Assembly (NCBI RefSeq): GCF_020400605.1
Contig: NZ_JAINRD010000025.1
Coordinates: 83,869-147,868, forward strand
From: Streptomyces aculeolatus
Lineage (GTDB): Bacteria > Actinomycetota > Actinomycetes > Streptomycetales > Streptomycetaceae
DNA: 64,000 bases
Direction: 5' to 3'
Shown here: one piece after another, positions 45,713-54,248 of the stretch
Layout: every line of letters starts with the position of its first letter
Numbering within the stretch: the first letter of the stretch is position 1
Translations under genes and position numbers: made by a program
The notes under the pieces: generated by a model
What the model saw: only the letters and a program-made list of their open reading frames with translations
The model's database searches: none
What the model was told of the DNA's origin: nothing

Positions 45713-45756
45713 TTAACTTCTGGACCGTTAAGGCATCACCCCTGGTGAACAGGGGT
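45713..45756. promoter_or_regulatory. Inverted repeats in the whiJ-like divergent promoter
   Basis: TTAAC-N9-GTTAA (45713-45731) and ACCCCTG-N5-CAGGGGT (45738-45756, 7-bp perfect arms) lie 19-62 bp upstream of the XRE start, between it and the ATPase gene. They are good candidates for XRE autoregulation. A further TCCGC-TTAC-GCGGA dyad sits near 45795. Confidence 0.5.
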
Positions 45757-45839
45757 CTGCCGGGTGAACCGTTGGGCACACCGCGTAGTTATCCGCTTAC
45801 GCGGAGTTCGAACGGTCCTCGGCGTACGGAGTGTCAGAC

Positions 45840-46310
45840 ATGAAGATTGGCGGACAAGCAGGAGGCGGAGACGGGCCACAGCTCGGCTTCACCCGGAATG
45901 GGGAACCCAACTCGACCACGCAGTCGCGCATGTTCGCCCGGAGTGTGCGTTCGGTGGGCAGGGCGCGGGACTTCGTTGTTGGCGCGGTGTGCGCGGGGGA
46001 CCGGGTGGACGACATTCGCGTGTGCGTTTCCGAGTTGGCGACCAACGCGCTGCGCCACACCCCCGCCGGCCGCCTCTTCCTCGTACGCGTGGACGCGCAG
46101 GAACACCTCGTCCACGTCGAGGTGCACGACGCCGGGGGCGGTGAGCCCCGCGTGTGCTCGCCCGCGGCAACCGACGATCACGGCCGCGGACTGCTCCTGG
46201 TCGCTGCCCTCGCCGACGACTGGGGCACCACCGACCGTGAGGGCCCCGGCAAGGCCGTCTGGGCGACGTTCAAGCTCCCCGGCCCTGCCGCTGGAGGGAC
46301 TCCGCGGTGA
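45840..46310 (+). CDS. GHKL ATP-binding regulatory protein of the whiJ-like locus
   Basis: 156 aa from the ATG at 45840, preferred over the GTG at 45831 because GGAG (45828-45831) is 8 bases before it. The GHKL N box is VCVSELATNALRHTPAG and the G box DDHGRGLLLVAALAD. The domain resembles anti-sigma kinases; in whiJ-type loci a gene of this type accompanies the XRE-DUF397 pair and is thought to modulate it. It ends 14 bp before the convergent DUF3592 gene. Confidence 0.9.
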   Translation: MKIGGQAGGGDGPQLGFTRNGEPNSTTQSRMFARSVRSVGRARDFVVGAVCAGDRVDDIRVCVSELATNALRHTPAGRLFLVRVDAQEHLVHVEVHDAGGGEPRVCSPAATDDHGRGLLLVAALADDWGTTDREGPGKAVWATFKLPGPAAGGTPR

Positions 46311-46324
46311 GCAGGCGATCGACG

Positions 46325-46945
46325 TCAGTCCGGGGGTTCCGGGGCTTCCTGCTCCGCGACCGGGCGCTGCTTCTTCCGCCACACGCCGGGCCTCCGACCG
46401 GGGCTGCGCGTCGTCCACATCACTGCGCCCGCACACACCGCCGCTGCGGCGGCCACGCCCAGCAGTTCCGGGGCCGCTCCCGTCAGTCCCGGCGTCGTCG
46501 GCCGCACCTTTCCCTCCGGGTCCGCGACCACCGTCACGGTGTCGCCGGGGTCGAGGTCGTCGTCCTCCCGCCGCAGTTCCGGCCCCGGGACGGCCCGGCC
46601 GTTGCGGTCCTCCAGGGTGTAGTACCACGTGCGGCTTCCGCGGTCCCCCTGCTCCAGCCGCTCGCCGGTGACCACCGCCTTTACTTCCTCGCCGCGCGTC
46701 TGGAGGGTCAGGTCGTCACGGGCCGTCTGGCCGACGAAGGAGCCCAGCAGGAGGGCGACGAACGTGGCCACCAGGGCGTAGCAGCCCGCTTCCGCACCGC
46801 CCAGCCGGGCGAGAAGGACGCCGAGCACGGTGAGGTGGACTATCCACAGCAGCACCGTGACCGCCATGCCGAGCAGCGGCGCCCCCAGCATCAAGCCGAC
46901 GGCACCCACCGCCGCGTACGCGGCGGTGGGCAAGACCCGGGTCAT
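46325..46945 (-). CDS. DUF3592-type membrane protein
   Basis: 206 aa. Two N-terminal hydrophobic segments (AVGAVGLMLGAPLLGMAVTVLLW region and CYALVATFVALLLGSFVG) precede an exposed beta-rich domain. That domain has the DUF3592 pattern GEEVKAVVTGERLEQG, then SRTWYYTLEDRNGRAVPG and DPGDTVTVVADPEGKVRP. A third hydrophobic segment (PELLGVAAAAAVCAGAVMW) is followed by a basic tail. Role unknown. It is encoded just downstream of metG on the same strand (30 bp), probably co-transcribed. Confidence 0.85.
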   Translation of the reverse strand: MTRVLPTAAYAAVGAVGLMLGAPLLGMAVTVLLWIVHLTVLGVLLARLGGAEAGCYALVATFVALLLGSFVGQTARDDLTLQTRGEEVKAVVTGERLEQGDRGSRTWYYTLEDRNGRAVPGPELRREDDDLDPGDTVTVVADPEGKVRPTTPGLTGAAPELLGVAAAAAVCAGAVMWTTRSPGRRPGVWRKKQRPVAEQEAPEPPD

Positions 46946-46975
46946 GGCGCGCCCACCCCCGCTTCAGCTGCCGTA

Positions 46976-48619
46976 CTACGACTGCTTGGGGTCCTCCAGC
47001 CTAGGGAACAGGATGGCGCCCTTCGTTACCCTCGCGCCTGCCGGGAGGCGGCCCCACTCCGCGGCTTCCGCGATGCGCTGGTCCGCCAGGGGGCCCAGGG
47101 CCGGTTCGGCGCCCAGGGACGTCCAGAGTTGCTGGGACGTCGCCGGCATCACCGGGTGCAGCAGGACCGCGACCGCGCGGAGGGCCTCCGCCGCGGTGTA
47201 GAGGATCGTCGACAGGCGGGCCTGGGCCTCGGGGGAGCCCGCCGCGTCAGCGGCTCCGGGGATCGCAGCCTTCGCGACCTTCCAGGGCTCCTGTTCCGTC
47301 AGGTACAGGTTGACCTTCTTGATGAAGTCGAAGACCGCCGCGATGCCGCCCGCGAAGTCGAGTTCGTCGCCGATCCGCCGGTCCGCCTCCGCCGCCGCGT
47401 GCGCCAGGCCGTCGACGATCACCTGTTCCGCGGGGCCCGCGGCCGGGGCCGCCGGGAGGTCGCCGTCGAAGTACTTGACGGTCATCGCGCCCACGCGCGA
47501 CGCCAGGTTGCCGAAGTCGTTGGCGAGTTCGCTGGTGTAGCGGTGGGTGAAGTCCTCCCAGGAGAACGAGCCGTCCTGGCCGTACTGGATGGCCCGCAGG
47601 AAGTACCAGCGGTAGGCGTCGACGCCGAAGTGGTCCGTGAGGTCCTGCGGCTTGATGCCGGTCAGGTTGGACTTCGACATCTTCTCGCCGCCGACCATGA
47701 GCCAGCCGTTGGCGAAGACCTTGCCCGGCAGCGGCAGCCCGTTGGCCATCAGCATCGCGGGCCAGATCACCGCGTGGAAGCGGAGGATGTCCTTTCCGAC
47801 GAGGTGGACGTCCGCCGGCCAGGTGCCGGCGAACTTCTGCTCGTCCGCGCCGTAGCCCACGGCGGTGGCGTAGTTGAGGAGGGCGTCGATCCACACGTAG
47901 ATGACGTGCTTGTCGTCCCACGGGACCCGCACGCCCCAGTCGAAGGTGGAGCGGGAGATCGACAGGTCGTTGAGGCCCTGCCGGACGAAGCTGAGGACCT
48001 CGTTACGGGCCGACTCGGGCTGGACGAAGCCGGGGTTGGCCTCGTAGAACTCCAGGAGCTTCGGGCCGTACTCGGAGAGCTTGAAGAAGTAGTTCTCCTC
48101 CTTCAGCATCTCCACCGGCGTCTTGTGGATCGGGCAGAGCTTCAGGCCCGCGTACTCCCCCTCGCCGTCGAGCAGCTCGCCGGGGGTCTTGTACTCCTCG
48201 CAGCCGACGCAGTACGGGCCCTCGTAGCCGCCCTGGTAGATCTCGCCCTTGTCGTACAGGTCCTGGACGAACTCCTGCACCCGGTCCGTGTGCCGCTTCT
48301 CCGTGGTGCGGATGAAGTCGTCGTTCGCGATCTCCAGGTGCTCCCAGAGGGGCTTCCACGCCTCCTCCACGAGCTTGTCGCACCACTCCTGCGGGGTGAC
48401 GCCGTGCGCCTCCGCGGTGCGCATGATCTTCTGACCGTGCTCGTCCGTGCCGGTGAGGTACCACACCTTCTCACCGCGCTGGCGGTGCCAGCGGGTGAGC
48501 ACGTCGCCTGCGACGGTCGTATAGGCGTGGCCCAGGTGCGGAGCGTCGTTCACGTAGTAGATGGGGGTCGAGACGTAGTACGCCTTCGTCCCCTGCTGCT
48601 CTTCTCCAGTGGCCGCCAT
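46976..48619 (-). CDS. metG: Methionyl-tRNA synthetase
   Basis: 547 aa from the ATG at 48619; the open frame further upstream is noise. It shows YYVSTPIYYVNDAPHLGHAYT (HIGH signature as HLGH), a zinc knuckle (CVGCEEYKTPGELLDGEGEY with the paired CPIH) and GGEKMSKSNLTG (KMSKS). The C-terminal anticodon-binding helices follow, without the tRNA-binding extension found in some enzymes, giving the short monomeric-type length. It charges tRNA-Met, including the initiator. The frame, motifs and length are intact. Confidence 0.97.
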   Translation of the reverse strand: MAATGEEQQGTKAYYVSTPIYYVNDAPHLGHAYTTVAGDVLTRWHRQRGEKVWYLTGTDEHGQKIMRTAEAHGVTPQEWCDKLVEEAWKPLWEHLEIANDDFIRTTEKRHTDRVQEFVQDLYDKGEIYQGGYEGPYCVGCEEYKTPGELLDGEGEYAGLKLCPIHKTPVEMLKEENYFFKLSEYGPKLLEFYEANPGFVQPESARNEVLSFVRQGLNDLSISRSTFDWGVRVPWDDKHVIYVWIDALLNYATAVGYGADEQKFAGTWPADVHLVGKDILRFHAVIWPAMLMANGLPLPGKVFANGWLMVGGEKMSKSNLTGIKPQDLTDHFGVDAYRWYFLRAIQYGQDGSFSWEDFTHRYTSELANDFGNLASRVGAMTVKYFDGDLPAAPAAGPAEQVIVDGLAHAAAEADRRIGDELDFAGGIAAVFDFIKKVNLYLTEQEPWKVAKAAIPGAADAAGSPEAQARLSTILYTAAEALRAVAVLLHPVMPATSQQLWTSLGAEPALGPLADQRIAEAAEWGRLPAGARVTKGAILFPRLEDPKQS

Positions 48620-48716
48620 GGGCGAAATCCTAACGGCCGCGGGCCGTCGCACCCATCCGATTACGTACGGTGACCGACCGGGCATCGTAGGCCGCCCGCG
48701 CACGCCACCGTCGCGG

Positions 48717-48738
48717 GTTCACCTTGTGTTCAGGTCCG
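48717..48738 (+). promoter_or_regulatory. PHO box upstream of the PhoX-type phosphatase gene
   Basis: GTTCACC-TTGT followed by GTTCAGG-TCCG gives two 11-nt direct repeats matching the streptomycete PhoP repeat unit (GTTCACC plus 4 nt). A third, degenerate unit (CTTCTCT) follows. It lies 66 bp before the GTG start. Confidence 0.82.
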
Positions 48739-48803
48739 CTTCTCTCCCCGGCGGGACTACGCGCCTAGCGTCCGGCGCGAACTCACAGAATCCGGAGGGG
48801 ATC

Positions 48804-50906
48804 GTGCGCAGACTTCTGCCGCTCATCGGCTCGCCGCACCCGGGCGGGCGCTCGGCCATGACCTGTCGCTACCGCTGTGGCGACGCCTGCTTCCACGAGG
48901 TGCCGAACACCAGCGACAACGAGTACGCCGGCGACATCGTCGCCCGCGCCGTCTCCCGCCGCGGGGCGTTGCGCGCCGGTGCCGCGGTGACCGTGGTGGC
49001 GGCGGGCGCGCAGCTCGTCGGCGCCGGCTCGGCGTCGGCGGCACCCGCCTCGCCCACCTCGCCGGCCGGGACCTTCGGCCGCGGGCCGGGCAGCGGGAAC
49101 GGCGCCGGCGACGCCGCCCGCGGGCTGCGCTTCGACGCCGTCGCGCCCAACACCGACGACGCCGTCACCGTCGCCGACGGTTACCAGCAGAACGTCGTCA
49201 TCGCCTGGGGCGACCCCATCCTGCGCGGCGCCCCCGCCTTCGACGGGGCCCGCCAGTCGGCCGCCGCCCAGGCCGGCCAGTTCGGCTACAACAACGACTT
49301 CCTCACCCTGCTGCCGCTGCGCGGCGAGCGCGACCGGCAGCTGCTGGTGGCCAACCACGAGTACACCGACGAGCAGATCATGTTCCCCGGGTACGACCCG
49401 GAGAACGTCACCCGCGAGCAGGCCGAGATCGGCTGGGCCGCGCACGGCATGTCCGTCGTGGCCGTCGAGGAGGAGGGCCGCAGGGGCGGGGGCAGCCTCC
49501 GTGCCGTACCGCGGCATCCGCTGAACCGCCGGATCACCGCCACCACCGAGTTCGAGCTGCGCGGCCCGGCCGCGGGCAGCGACCTGCTGAAGACCTCCGC
49601 GGACGCCACCGGCCGGCGCGTGCTCGGCACCCTCAACAACTGCGCCGGCGGCACCACCCCGTGGGGCACGGTGCTCTCCGGCGAGGAGAACTTCAACCAG
49701 TACTTCGCCAACGCCGGCTCCGTCACCGACCCCGTCGCCAAGCAGCGCCTCGCGCGCTACGGCCTGGCCGGCGGCGCCTCGGAGCGCAAGTGGGAGCAGT
49801 TCGACGACCGCTTCGACGTCGTCAAGGAGCCGCAGGAGTCGCACCGCTTCGGCTGGGTCGTGGAGATCGACCCGTACGACCCGGACTCGACCCCGGTCAA
49901 GCACACCGCCCTGGGCCGCTTCAAGCACGAGGGCGCGAACGTCCGGCTGACGCGCGACGGGCGCGCGGTCGCGTACTCCGGTGACGACGAGCGCTTCGAC
50001 TACCTCTACAAGTTCGTCTCCGACAAGCGCATGATGCGCGGCAACAGCCGCTGGGCGCGCGCCCACAACATGACGCTGCTCGACGAGGGCACGCTGTACG
50101 TCGCCAAGCTCTCCGGCGACAGCCCGGCCGGCGAGATCGACGGCAGCGGCACGCTGCCGGCGGACGGCGAGTTCGACGGCTCCGGCGAGTGGATCAAGCT
50201 GGCCAGCGGCAACCGCAGCTTCGTCCCCGGCATGACCGCCGAGGAGGTCTACGTCTTCACCCGCCTCGCCGCCGACAAGGCCGGAGCGACGAAGATGGAC
50301 CGGCCCGAGGACGTGGAGCCGAGCCCGAACAGCGGCAAGGTGTACGTCGCGCTGACGAACAACACCAACCGCGGCACCGGCACCAACGCCAAGGCCGACG
50401 AGGCCAACCCGCGCAACGCCAACAAGCACGGGCACATCCTGGAGCTGACCGAGAAGCGGAACGACCCGGCGTCGACCCGCTTCGACTGGCGGCTGTTCCT
50501 GGTCTGCGGCGACCCGGCGGACCCCTCGACGTACTTCGCGGGCTTCCCGAAGGACAAGGTCAGCCCCATCTCCTGCCCGGACAACGTGACGTTCGACCCG
50601 TACGGCAACCTGTGGATCTCCACCGACGGCAACGCGCTGGGCAACCACGACGGCCTCTTCGGCGTGGCGACCACGGGCCGGTACGAGGGCCAGGTCAAGC
50701 AGTTCCTCACGATGCCGACGGGCGCGGAGACCTGCGGCCCCGTGGTGCAGGAGGACCGCGTGCTGGTCGCGGTGCAGCACCCGGGCGAGGTCGACGGCGC
50801 GACGTACGAGAAGCCGGGCTCGGCGTGGCCCGACGGCCCGGGCCGGCCGAACCGCCCGGCGGTCGTCAACGTCTGGCGCAGCGGGGGCGGGCGCATCGGA
50901 GCCTGA
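48804..50906 (+). CDS. phoX: PhoX-type Tat-exported alkaline phosphatase
   Basis: 700 aa, GTG start after GGAGGGG. The PhoX-family N-terminus MTCRYRCGDACFHEVPNTSDN precedes a Tat signal (SRRGALRAGAAVTVVAAGAQLV, about residue 51). The six-bladed DUF839 body has FGYNNDFLTLLPL, LVANHEYTDEQ, HGMSVVAVEE, NCAGGTTPWGTVLSGEENF and CPDNVTFDPYGNLWISTDG. PhoX enzymes are Ca/Fe-dependent monoesterases that release phosphate from organic esters outside the cell. The upstream PHO box places it under PhoR-PhoP control with the pst genes of this window. Confidence 0.93.
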   Translation: MRRLLPLIGSPHPGGRSAMTCRYRCGDACFHEVPNTSDNEYAGDIVARAVSRRGALRAGAAVTVVAAGAQLVGAGSASAAPASPTSPAGTFGRGPGSGNGAGDAARGLRFDAVAPNTDDAVTVADGYQQNVVIAWGDPILRGAPAFDGARQSAAAQAGQFGYNNDFLTLLPLRGERDRQLLVANHEYTDEQIMFPGYDPENVTREQAEIGWAAHGMSVVAVEEEGRRGGGSLRAVPRHPLNRRITATTEFELRGPAAGSDLLKTSADATGRRVLGTLNNCAGGTTPWGTVLSGEENFNQYFANAGSVTDPVAKQRLARYGLAGGASERKWEQFDDRFDVVKEPQESHRFGWVVEIDPYDPDSTPVKHTALGRFKHEGANVRLTRDGRAVAYSGDDERFDYLYKFVSDKRMMRGNSRWARAHNMTLLDEGTLYVAKLSGDSPAGEIDGSGTLPADGEFDGSGEWIKLASGNRSFVPGMTAEEVYVFTRLAADKAGATKMDRPEDVEPSPNSGKVYVALTNNTNRGTGTNAKADEANPRNANKHGHILELTEKRNDPASTRFDWRLFLVCGDPADPSTYFAGFPKDKVSPISCPDNVTFDPYGNLWISTDGNALGNHDGLFGVATTGRYEGQVKQFLTMPTGAETCGPVVQEDRVLVAVQHPGEVDGATYEKPGSAWPDGPGRPNRPAVVNVWRSGGGRIGA

Positions 50907-51039
50907 CGCCTGTCACGGACACGCTCCGACGCACCCTTCGGTCCCGTAGCAGAACCTCCGGTTCGCCGCGGCCGGCGGCTCCGCGCGCACGTGTCGGCGT
51001 GCCGCGGGGCCGCGGGCCCGGGTTCCCCGGTCGAGCATA

Positions 51040-51058
51040 TTAGGTTAGCCTCACCTAA
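51040..51058. promoter_or_regulatory. DmdR/DtxR iron box
   Basis: TTAGGTTAGCCTCACCTAA, a 19-bp site differing from the consensus TTAGGTTAGGCTAACCTAA at few positions, lies 28 bp before the lipoprotein start. Iron-loaded DmdR/IdeR would repress the operon. Confidence 0.93.
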
Positions 51059-51085
51059 GTCTCGTCGATGGAGGGGAATCCGGCC

Positions 51086-52102
51086 TTGGCCACCACCGCA
51101 CCGACCACCCCGCTCTCCCGCCGCGGCCTGCTCGCCGCCGGCGGCGCACTCGGCCTCACCGCGCTCCTCGCCGCCTGCGGCGGCGACTCCGCCGACGGCG
51201 GCTCGGGCGGCGGCAGTTGGTCGTTCACCGACGACCGCGGCAAGAAGGCGGAGACCGACGGCCGCCCGGAGAAGATCGTCGCCTTCGTCAGCTCCGCCGC
51301 CGCGCTCCACGACTACGGCGTGAAGTGCACCGCGATCTTCGGCCCGAGCGAGCCGGTCGACGGCAGGCCCAACCCGCAGGCGGGCGACCTCGACCTGGCC
51401 GAGCTGGAGAGCCTGGGCGAGGCGTGGGGCGAGTTCAATGTCGAGAAGTACGCCTCACTCGGCCCCGAGCTGCTGGTCAGCAACATGTTCCCGCCGCCCG
51501 ACCTGTGGTTCGTGCCGGAGGAGAGCCGGAAGAAGATCTTCGCGCTCGCCCCCGCGATCGGCATCAAGGGCGCGCACACGAGCCTGCTGGAGCCCCTCAA
51601 GCGGTACGAGGAGCTGGCGAAGGCGCTCGGCGGCGACACCACCGGCGCGCGGGTGAAGGCCGACAAGAAGCGCTTCCTGGACGCCGAGGACAGGCTGCGC
51701 GCGGTGGCGGAGGCCAAGCGTGGCGTCAAGGTGCTGGCGATGACCGGCGACCAGGACAACATGTACGTCGCCGTCCCCGGCTCGTACACCGACCTGCACT
51801 ACTTCCGCGACCTCGGCGTGGACGTCGTGGAAGGAAAGAAGTCCGACGAGTTCGGCTTCTGGGAGTTCCTGAGCTGGGAGAACACCGACAAGTACCACGC
51901 CGACCTGATCATGATCGACAACCGCACGCAGGCCATGACGCCCGCGGCCCTCGCCGAGAAGCCCACCTGGACCCGGCTCCCGGCGGTCGAGGCGGGGCAG
52001 ACGACGCCCTGGTCGATGGAGGAGCGTTACAGCTACCGCGGCTTCGCGCCGGTGCTGGAGCGGCTGGCGGACGCCATCGAGAACGCCGACAAGCTCGGCT
52101 GA
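51086..52102 (+). CDS. Iron-regulated siderophore-binding lipoprotein
   Basis: 338 aa from the TTG at 51086: the ATG at 51068 lies within its own ribosome-binding site (GGAGGGG), which is ideally placed for the TTG. An N-terminal Tat-like lipoprotein signal (SRRGLLAAGGALGLTALLAAC) gives a lipid-anchored periplasmic-binding-type protein, FecB/class III fold, with EKIVAFVSSAAALHDYG and the C-terminal FAPVLERLADAIENADKLG. It should capture a ferric siderophore, but no permease or ATPase gene is adjacent, so it must feed a transporter elsewhere. It is controlled by the iron box. Confidence 0.92.
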   Translation: MATTAPTTPLSRRGLLAAGGALGLTALLAACGGDSADGGSGGGSWSFTDDRGKKAETDGRPEKIVAFVSSAAALHDYGVKCTAIFGPSEPVDGRPNPQAGDLDLAELESLGEAWGEFNVEKYASLGPELLVSNMFPPPDLWFVPEESRKKIFALAPAIGIKGAHTSLLEPLKRYEELAKALGGDTTGARVKADKKRFLDAEDRLRAVAEAKRGVKVLAMTGDQDNMYVAVPGSYTDLHYFRDLGVDVVEGKKSDEFGFWEFLSWENTDKYHADLIMIDNRTQAMTPAALAEKPTWTRLPAVEAGQTTPWSMEERYSYRGFAPVLERLADAIENADKLG

Positions 52103-52111
52103 GGGAGCGGC

Positions 52112-52939
52112 ATGGCTTTCCCCGACGACGTACGCCCGAACGCCGACACGGGCCCCGGCGCAGGCGCCCGCTCGGGCACCGGCACAGACTCGGACACCGG
52201 CGCCGGCGCCGGCGCGGCCGCCCCGACGCCCGCCGAGCGGGTACGCACGATCGTGGCGACCGCGGGATCGCTGACGCTGGAGGCGGACGGCTTCCGCTGC
52301 GACCTGGTGGGCCTGCACACCGCGGCCCCCGGCCCCGGCGGACCGCTGCTGCGGCTGCGCCCGCCGGCGGACAGCGCGCTCGCGGCCCGGGTGGTCTGCG
52401 CCCCGACGGGCGACCTGCCGGTACGGCTGCACCTCACGGACATCGCGCCGGTGGAGGTACGCGACCGGGTACGGGCCCGGGTGACGCTGATCGGCTGGCT
52501 GGCACCGGAGCGGGCGCAGCCTGAGGCGGACCGGCTGGTGCTGGGCTTCGACCCGGCGGAGGCGCTGGTGGTGACTGCGGGAGCCGGCACGGACGACGCC
52601 GGGGCGGCGGTCGTGGACCTGGACGAACTGGCCGAGGCCGCGCCCGACCCGCTGGCGGTCCAGGAGTCGGCGATGCTGCTGCACCTGGCGGACTCCCACC
52701 GCGACGCGGTCGACGCCTTGACCCGGCTGCTCAGCCCGTCCGCGCTGCACGGCGTGGTCCGGGTCCACCCGCTGGCGCTGGACCGCCACGGTCTGACGCT
52801 CCGCCTGGAGCACCCCCGCACCCACCACGACACCCGCCTCCCCTTCCCCGGCCCTCTCACGGACGCCGCAGAAGCCGGCCCGGCGATCCAGACCCTGCTG
52901 TACGCAGCGAGCCACTGCCCGCGCCGCCGCGGCAAGTAG
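52112..52939 (+). CDS. DUF2470 protein (haem/iron-linked)
   Basis: 275 aa, ATG 9 bp after the lipoprotein stop. An N-terminal Gly/Thr/Ala-rich stretch (GPGAGARSGTGTDSDTGAGAGA) leads to a pyridoxamine-oxidase-like barrel (LTLEADGFRCDLVGLHTAAPG). The C-terminal DUF2470 domain is MLLHLADSHRDAVDALTRLL and VHPLALDRHGLTLRLEHP. DUF2470 is the C-terminal domain of HugZ-type haem-binding proteins, so a role in iron or haem handling fits the iron-box operon, though the haem-ligand His of HugZ is not obvious. Confidence 0.9.
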   Translation: MAFPDDVRPNADTGPGAGARSGTGTDSDTGAGAGAAAPTPAERVRTIVATAGSLTLEADGFRCDLVGLHTAAPGPGGPLLRLRPPADSALAARVVCAPTGDLPVRLHLTDIAPVEVRDRVRARVTLIGWLAPERAQPEADRLVLGFDPAEALVVTAGAGTDDAGAAVVDLDELAEAAPDPLAVQESAMLLHLADSHRDAVDALTRLLSPSALHGVVRVHPLALDRHGLTLRLEHPRTHHDTRLPFPGPLTDAAEAGPAIQTLLYAASHCPRRRGK

Positions 52940-52971
52940 CGGTCGGGACCCCCCGGGGGGCTCGGGGCGGG

Positions 52972-53532
52972 TTACAGGGAGCTGCGGTAGCGGAGGAGGC
53001 CCTCCACGCCGCGCAGGAAGGTGTCGCCGACGGCTTCCGGATCGGTCAGGCAGCCGGCGGCCATGGCGCCGTCCCGCATCATGACGAAGTGCCGGCCGGC
53101 GGGCTCCGCGTCGGGCTTTCCGGTGTCGGCGAAGAGGCCGGTGACGGTGTCCAGGAACCACCGCCGGTGCGTGAGGACCGCCTGGTGGACCGGGTGTTCG
53201 TGATCGGGGTACTCGGCGGCGGCGTTGAGGAACGCGCATCCCCGGAAGCCGTCGCGCCGGATGTCGTCGGCGATCCCCCGGCCGATGGCCCTGATGGCGT
53301 CCTCGGGGGAGGCGCCCTCGTCGCGCGCGGCATTCACGCGTGCCCTGATCGCCTCGTCGACCTGCGTCAGGTAGGCGACGAGGAGGTCGTCCTTGCTGCG
53401 GAAGTGCCGGTAGAGCGTCGCGCGGGTGACCTGGGCCTCCGCGATGACGCGATCGACCCCGACGGCGTGCAGGCCTTCGGCGTAGAACAGCCCGCTGGCC
53501 GTGTCGAGCAGCCGGGTCCGTGCTTCCGACAT
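52972..53532 (-). CDS. TetR-family transcriptional repressor
   Basis: 186 aa. The TetR helix-turn-helix is LLDTASGLFYAEGLHAVGVDRVIAEAQVTRATLYRHFRSKDDLLVAYL, followed by a C-terminal ligand domain with a conserved cysteine (RGCAFLNAAAEYPD) and paired Met residues. Two identical inverted copies of its probable operator (53576-53591 and 53630-53645) flank the divergent membrane-protein promoter, so it very likely represses that gene and itself. The inducing ligand is unknown. Confidence 0.93.
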   Translation of the reverse strand: MSEARTRLLDTASGLFYAEGLHAVGVDRVIAEAQVTRATLYRHFRSKDDLLVAYLTQVDEAIRARVNAARDEGASPEDAIRAIGRGIADDIRRDGFRGCAFLNAAAEYPDHEHPVHQAVLTHRRWFLDTVTGLFADTGKPDAEPAGRHFVMMRDGAMAAGCLTDPEAVGDTFLRGVEGLLRYRSSL

Positions 53533-53575
53533 CCGCTTCCCTCCCGGGGGTCCGCCTCCTGACCCCGAGGCTAGC

Positions 53576-53645
53576 AGATAGAACGGTCGGTCTTGACAAG
53601 CGTGCGGAGAGTGCTTCAGGCTCAGGTGTACCGACCGTTCTATCT
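53576..53645. promoter_or_regulatory. Twin TetR operators flanking the divergent promoter
   Basis: AGATAGAACGGTCGGT (53576-53591) and its exact reverse complement (53630-53645) lie 38 bp apart. Between them is TTGACA (53593-53598) with CAGGCT 18 bp on (53617-53622), a likely -35/-10 for the membrane-protein gene. Occupation of both sites would lock the promoter, possibly by DNA looping or by blocking both -35 and start point. Confidence 0.85.
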
Positions 53646-53666
53646 TCCACAGTCAGGAGAATGCAG

Positions 53667-54248
53667 ATGCCGAGCCTCATCGAGACCGGCCGGACCGGCA
53701 CCGCGGCGGTCGACACCGCCGGCGCGGCCGACCGGCTGCGGAACCTGTACTACGCCCGCTTCGGGTTCGCCGTGGTCTGGGCCGCCCTGGTCGCACTCAC
53801 CGCGTCGACCCTCAATCCGGTAAGCGTCGCCCTGCTGGTGGTCTATCCGGTCTTCGACGTCGCGGCAGCCGTGGTCGACTTCCGCACCCCGGGTGCCGTA
53901 CGACCCCGCGCGCTGCTCCGCGTCAACATGGCCCTGAGCCTGCTCACCGCCGTCGGACTGGCCGTCGCCGCCGCCTCGGGCATCCCCGGCGTGCTGCGGG
54001 TGTGGGGCGCCTGGGCGATCGCCGCCGGCATCGTCCAGCTGGCCGTCGCGATCTCGCGCTACCGGCTCGGCGCCCAGTGGGCGATGATCCTCAGCGGCGG
54101 GATCTCCGCCGTCGCGGGTTCCCGCTTCCTCCTGACCGCCGGCGGCGCGGACTCACTCACCCCGATCGCCGGCTACGCGACCCTGGGCGGCGTCTTCTTC
54201 CTCATCTCGGCGGCCCGCCTCCACCGCCGCGCCGCCGGGGCGGCGTGA
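53667..54248 (+). CDS. DUF308-like integral membrane protein
   Basis: 193 aa from the ATG at 53667, correctly spaced from AGGAG; the ATG at 53661 is too close. Five or six hydrophobic segments in DUF308 style are visible, for example FAVVWAALVALTASTLNPVSVALLVVYPVFDVAAAVVDF, then GILGVLRVWGAWAIAAGIVQLAVAISRYRLGAQWAMILSGGISAVAG. Genes like this are often the single target of a TetR regulator in actinomycetes; function is unknown. Its 3' end overlaps the convergent MFS gene by 96 bp. Confidence 0.88.
   Translation: MPSLIETGRTGTAAVDTAGAADRLRNLYYARFGFAVVWAALVALTASTLNPVSVALLVVYPVFDVAAAVVDFRTPGAVRPRALLRVNMALSLLTAVGLAVAAASGIPGVLRVWGAWAIAAGIVQLAVAISRYRLGAQWAMILSGGISAVAGSRFLLTAGGADSLTPIAGYATLGGVFFLISAARLHRRAAGAA

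Noticed and set aside
51068..51085. ATG at 51068 as start of the siderophore lipoprotein.
   Set aside because: The ATG is part of the ribosome-binding sequence for the TTG at 51086, and no site precedes it.
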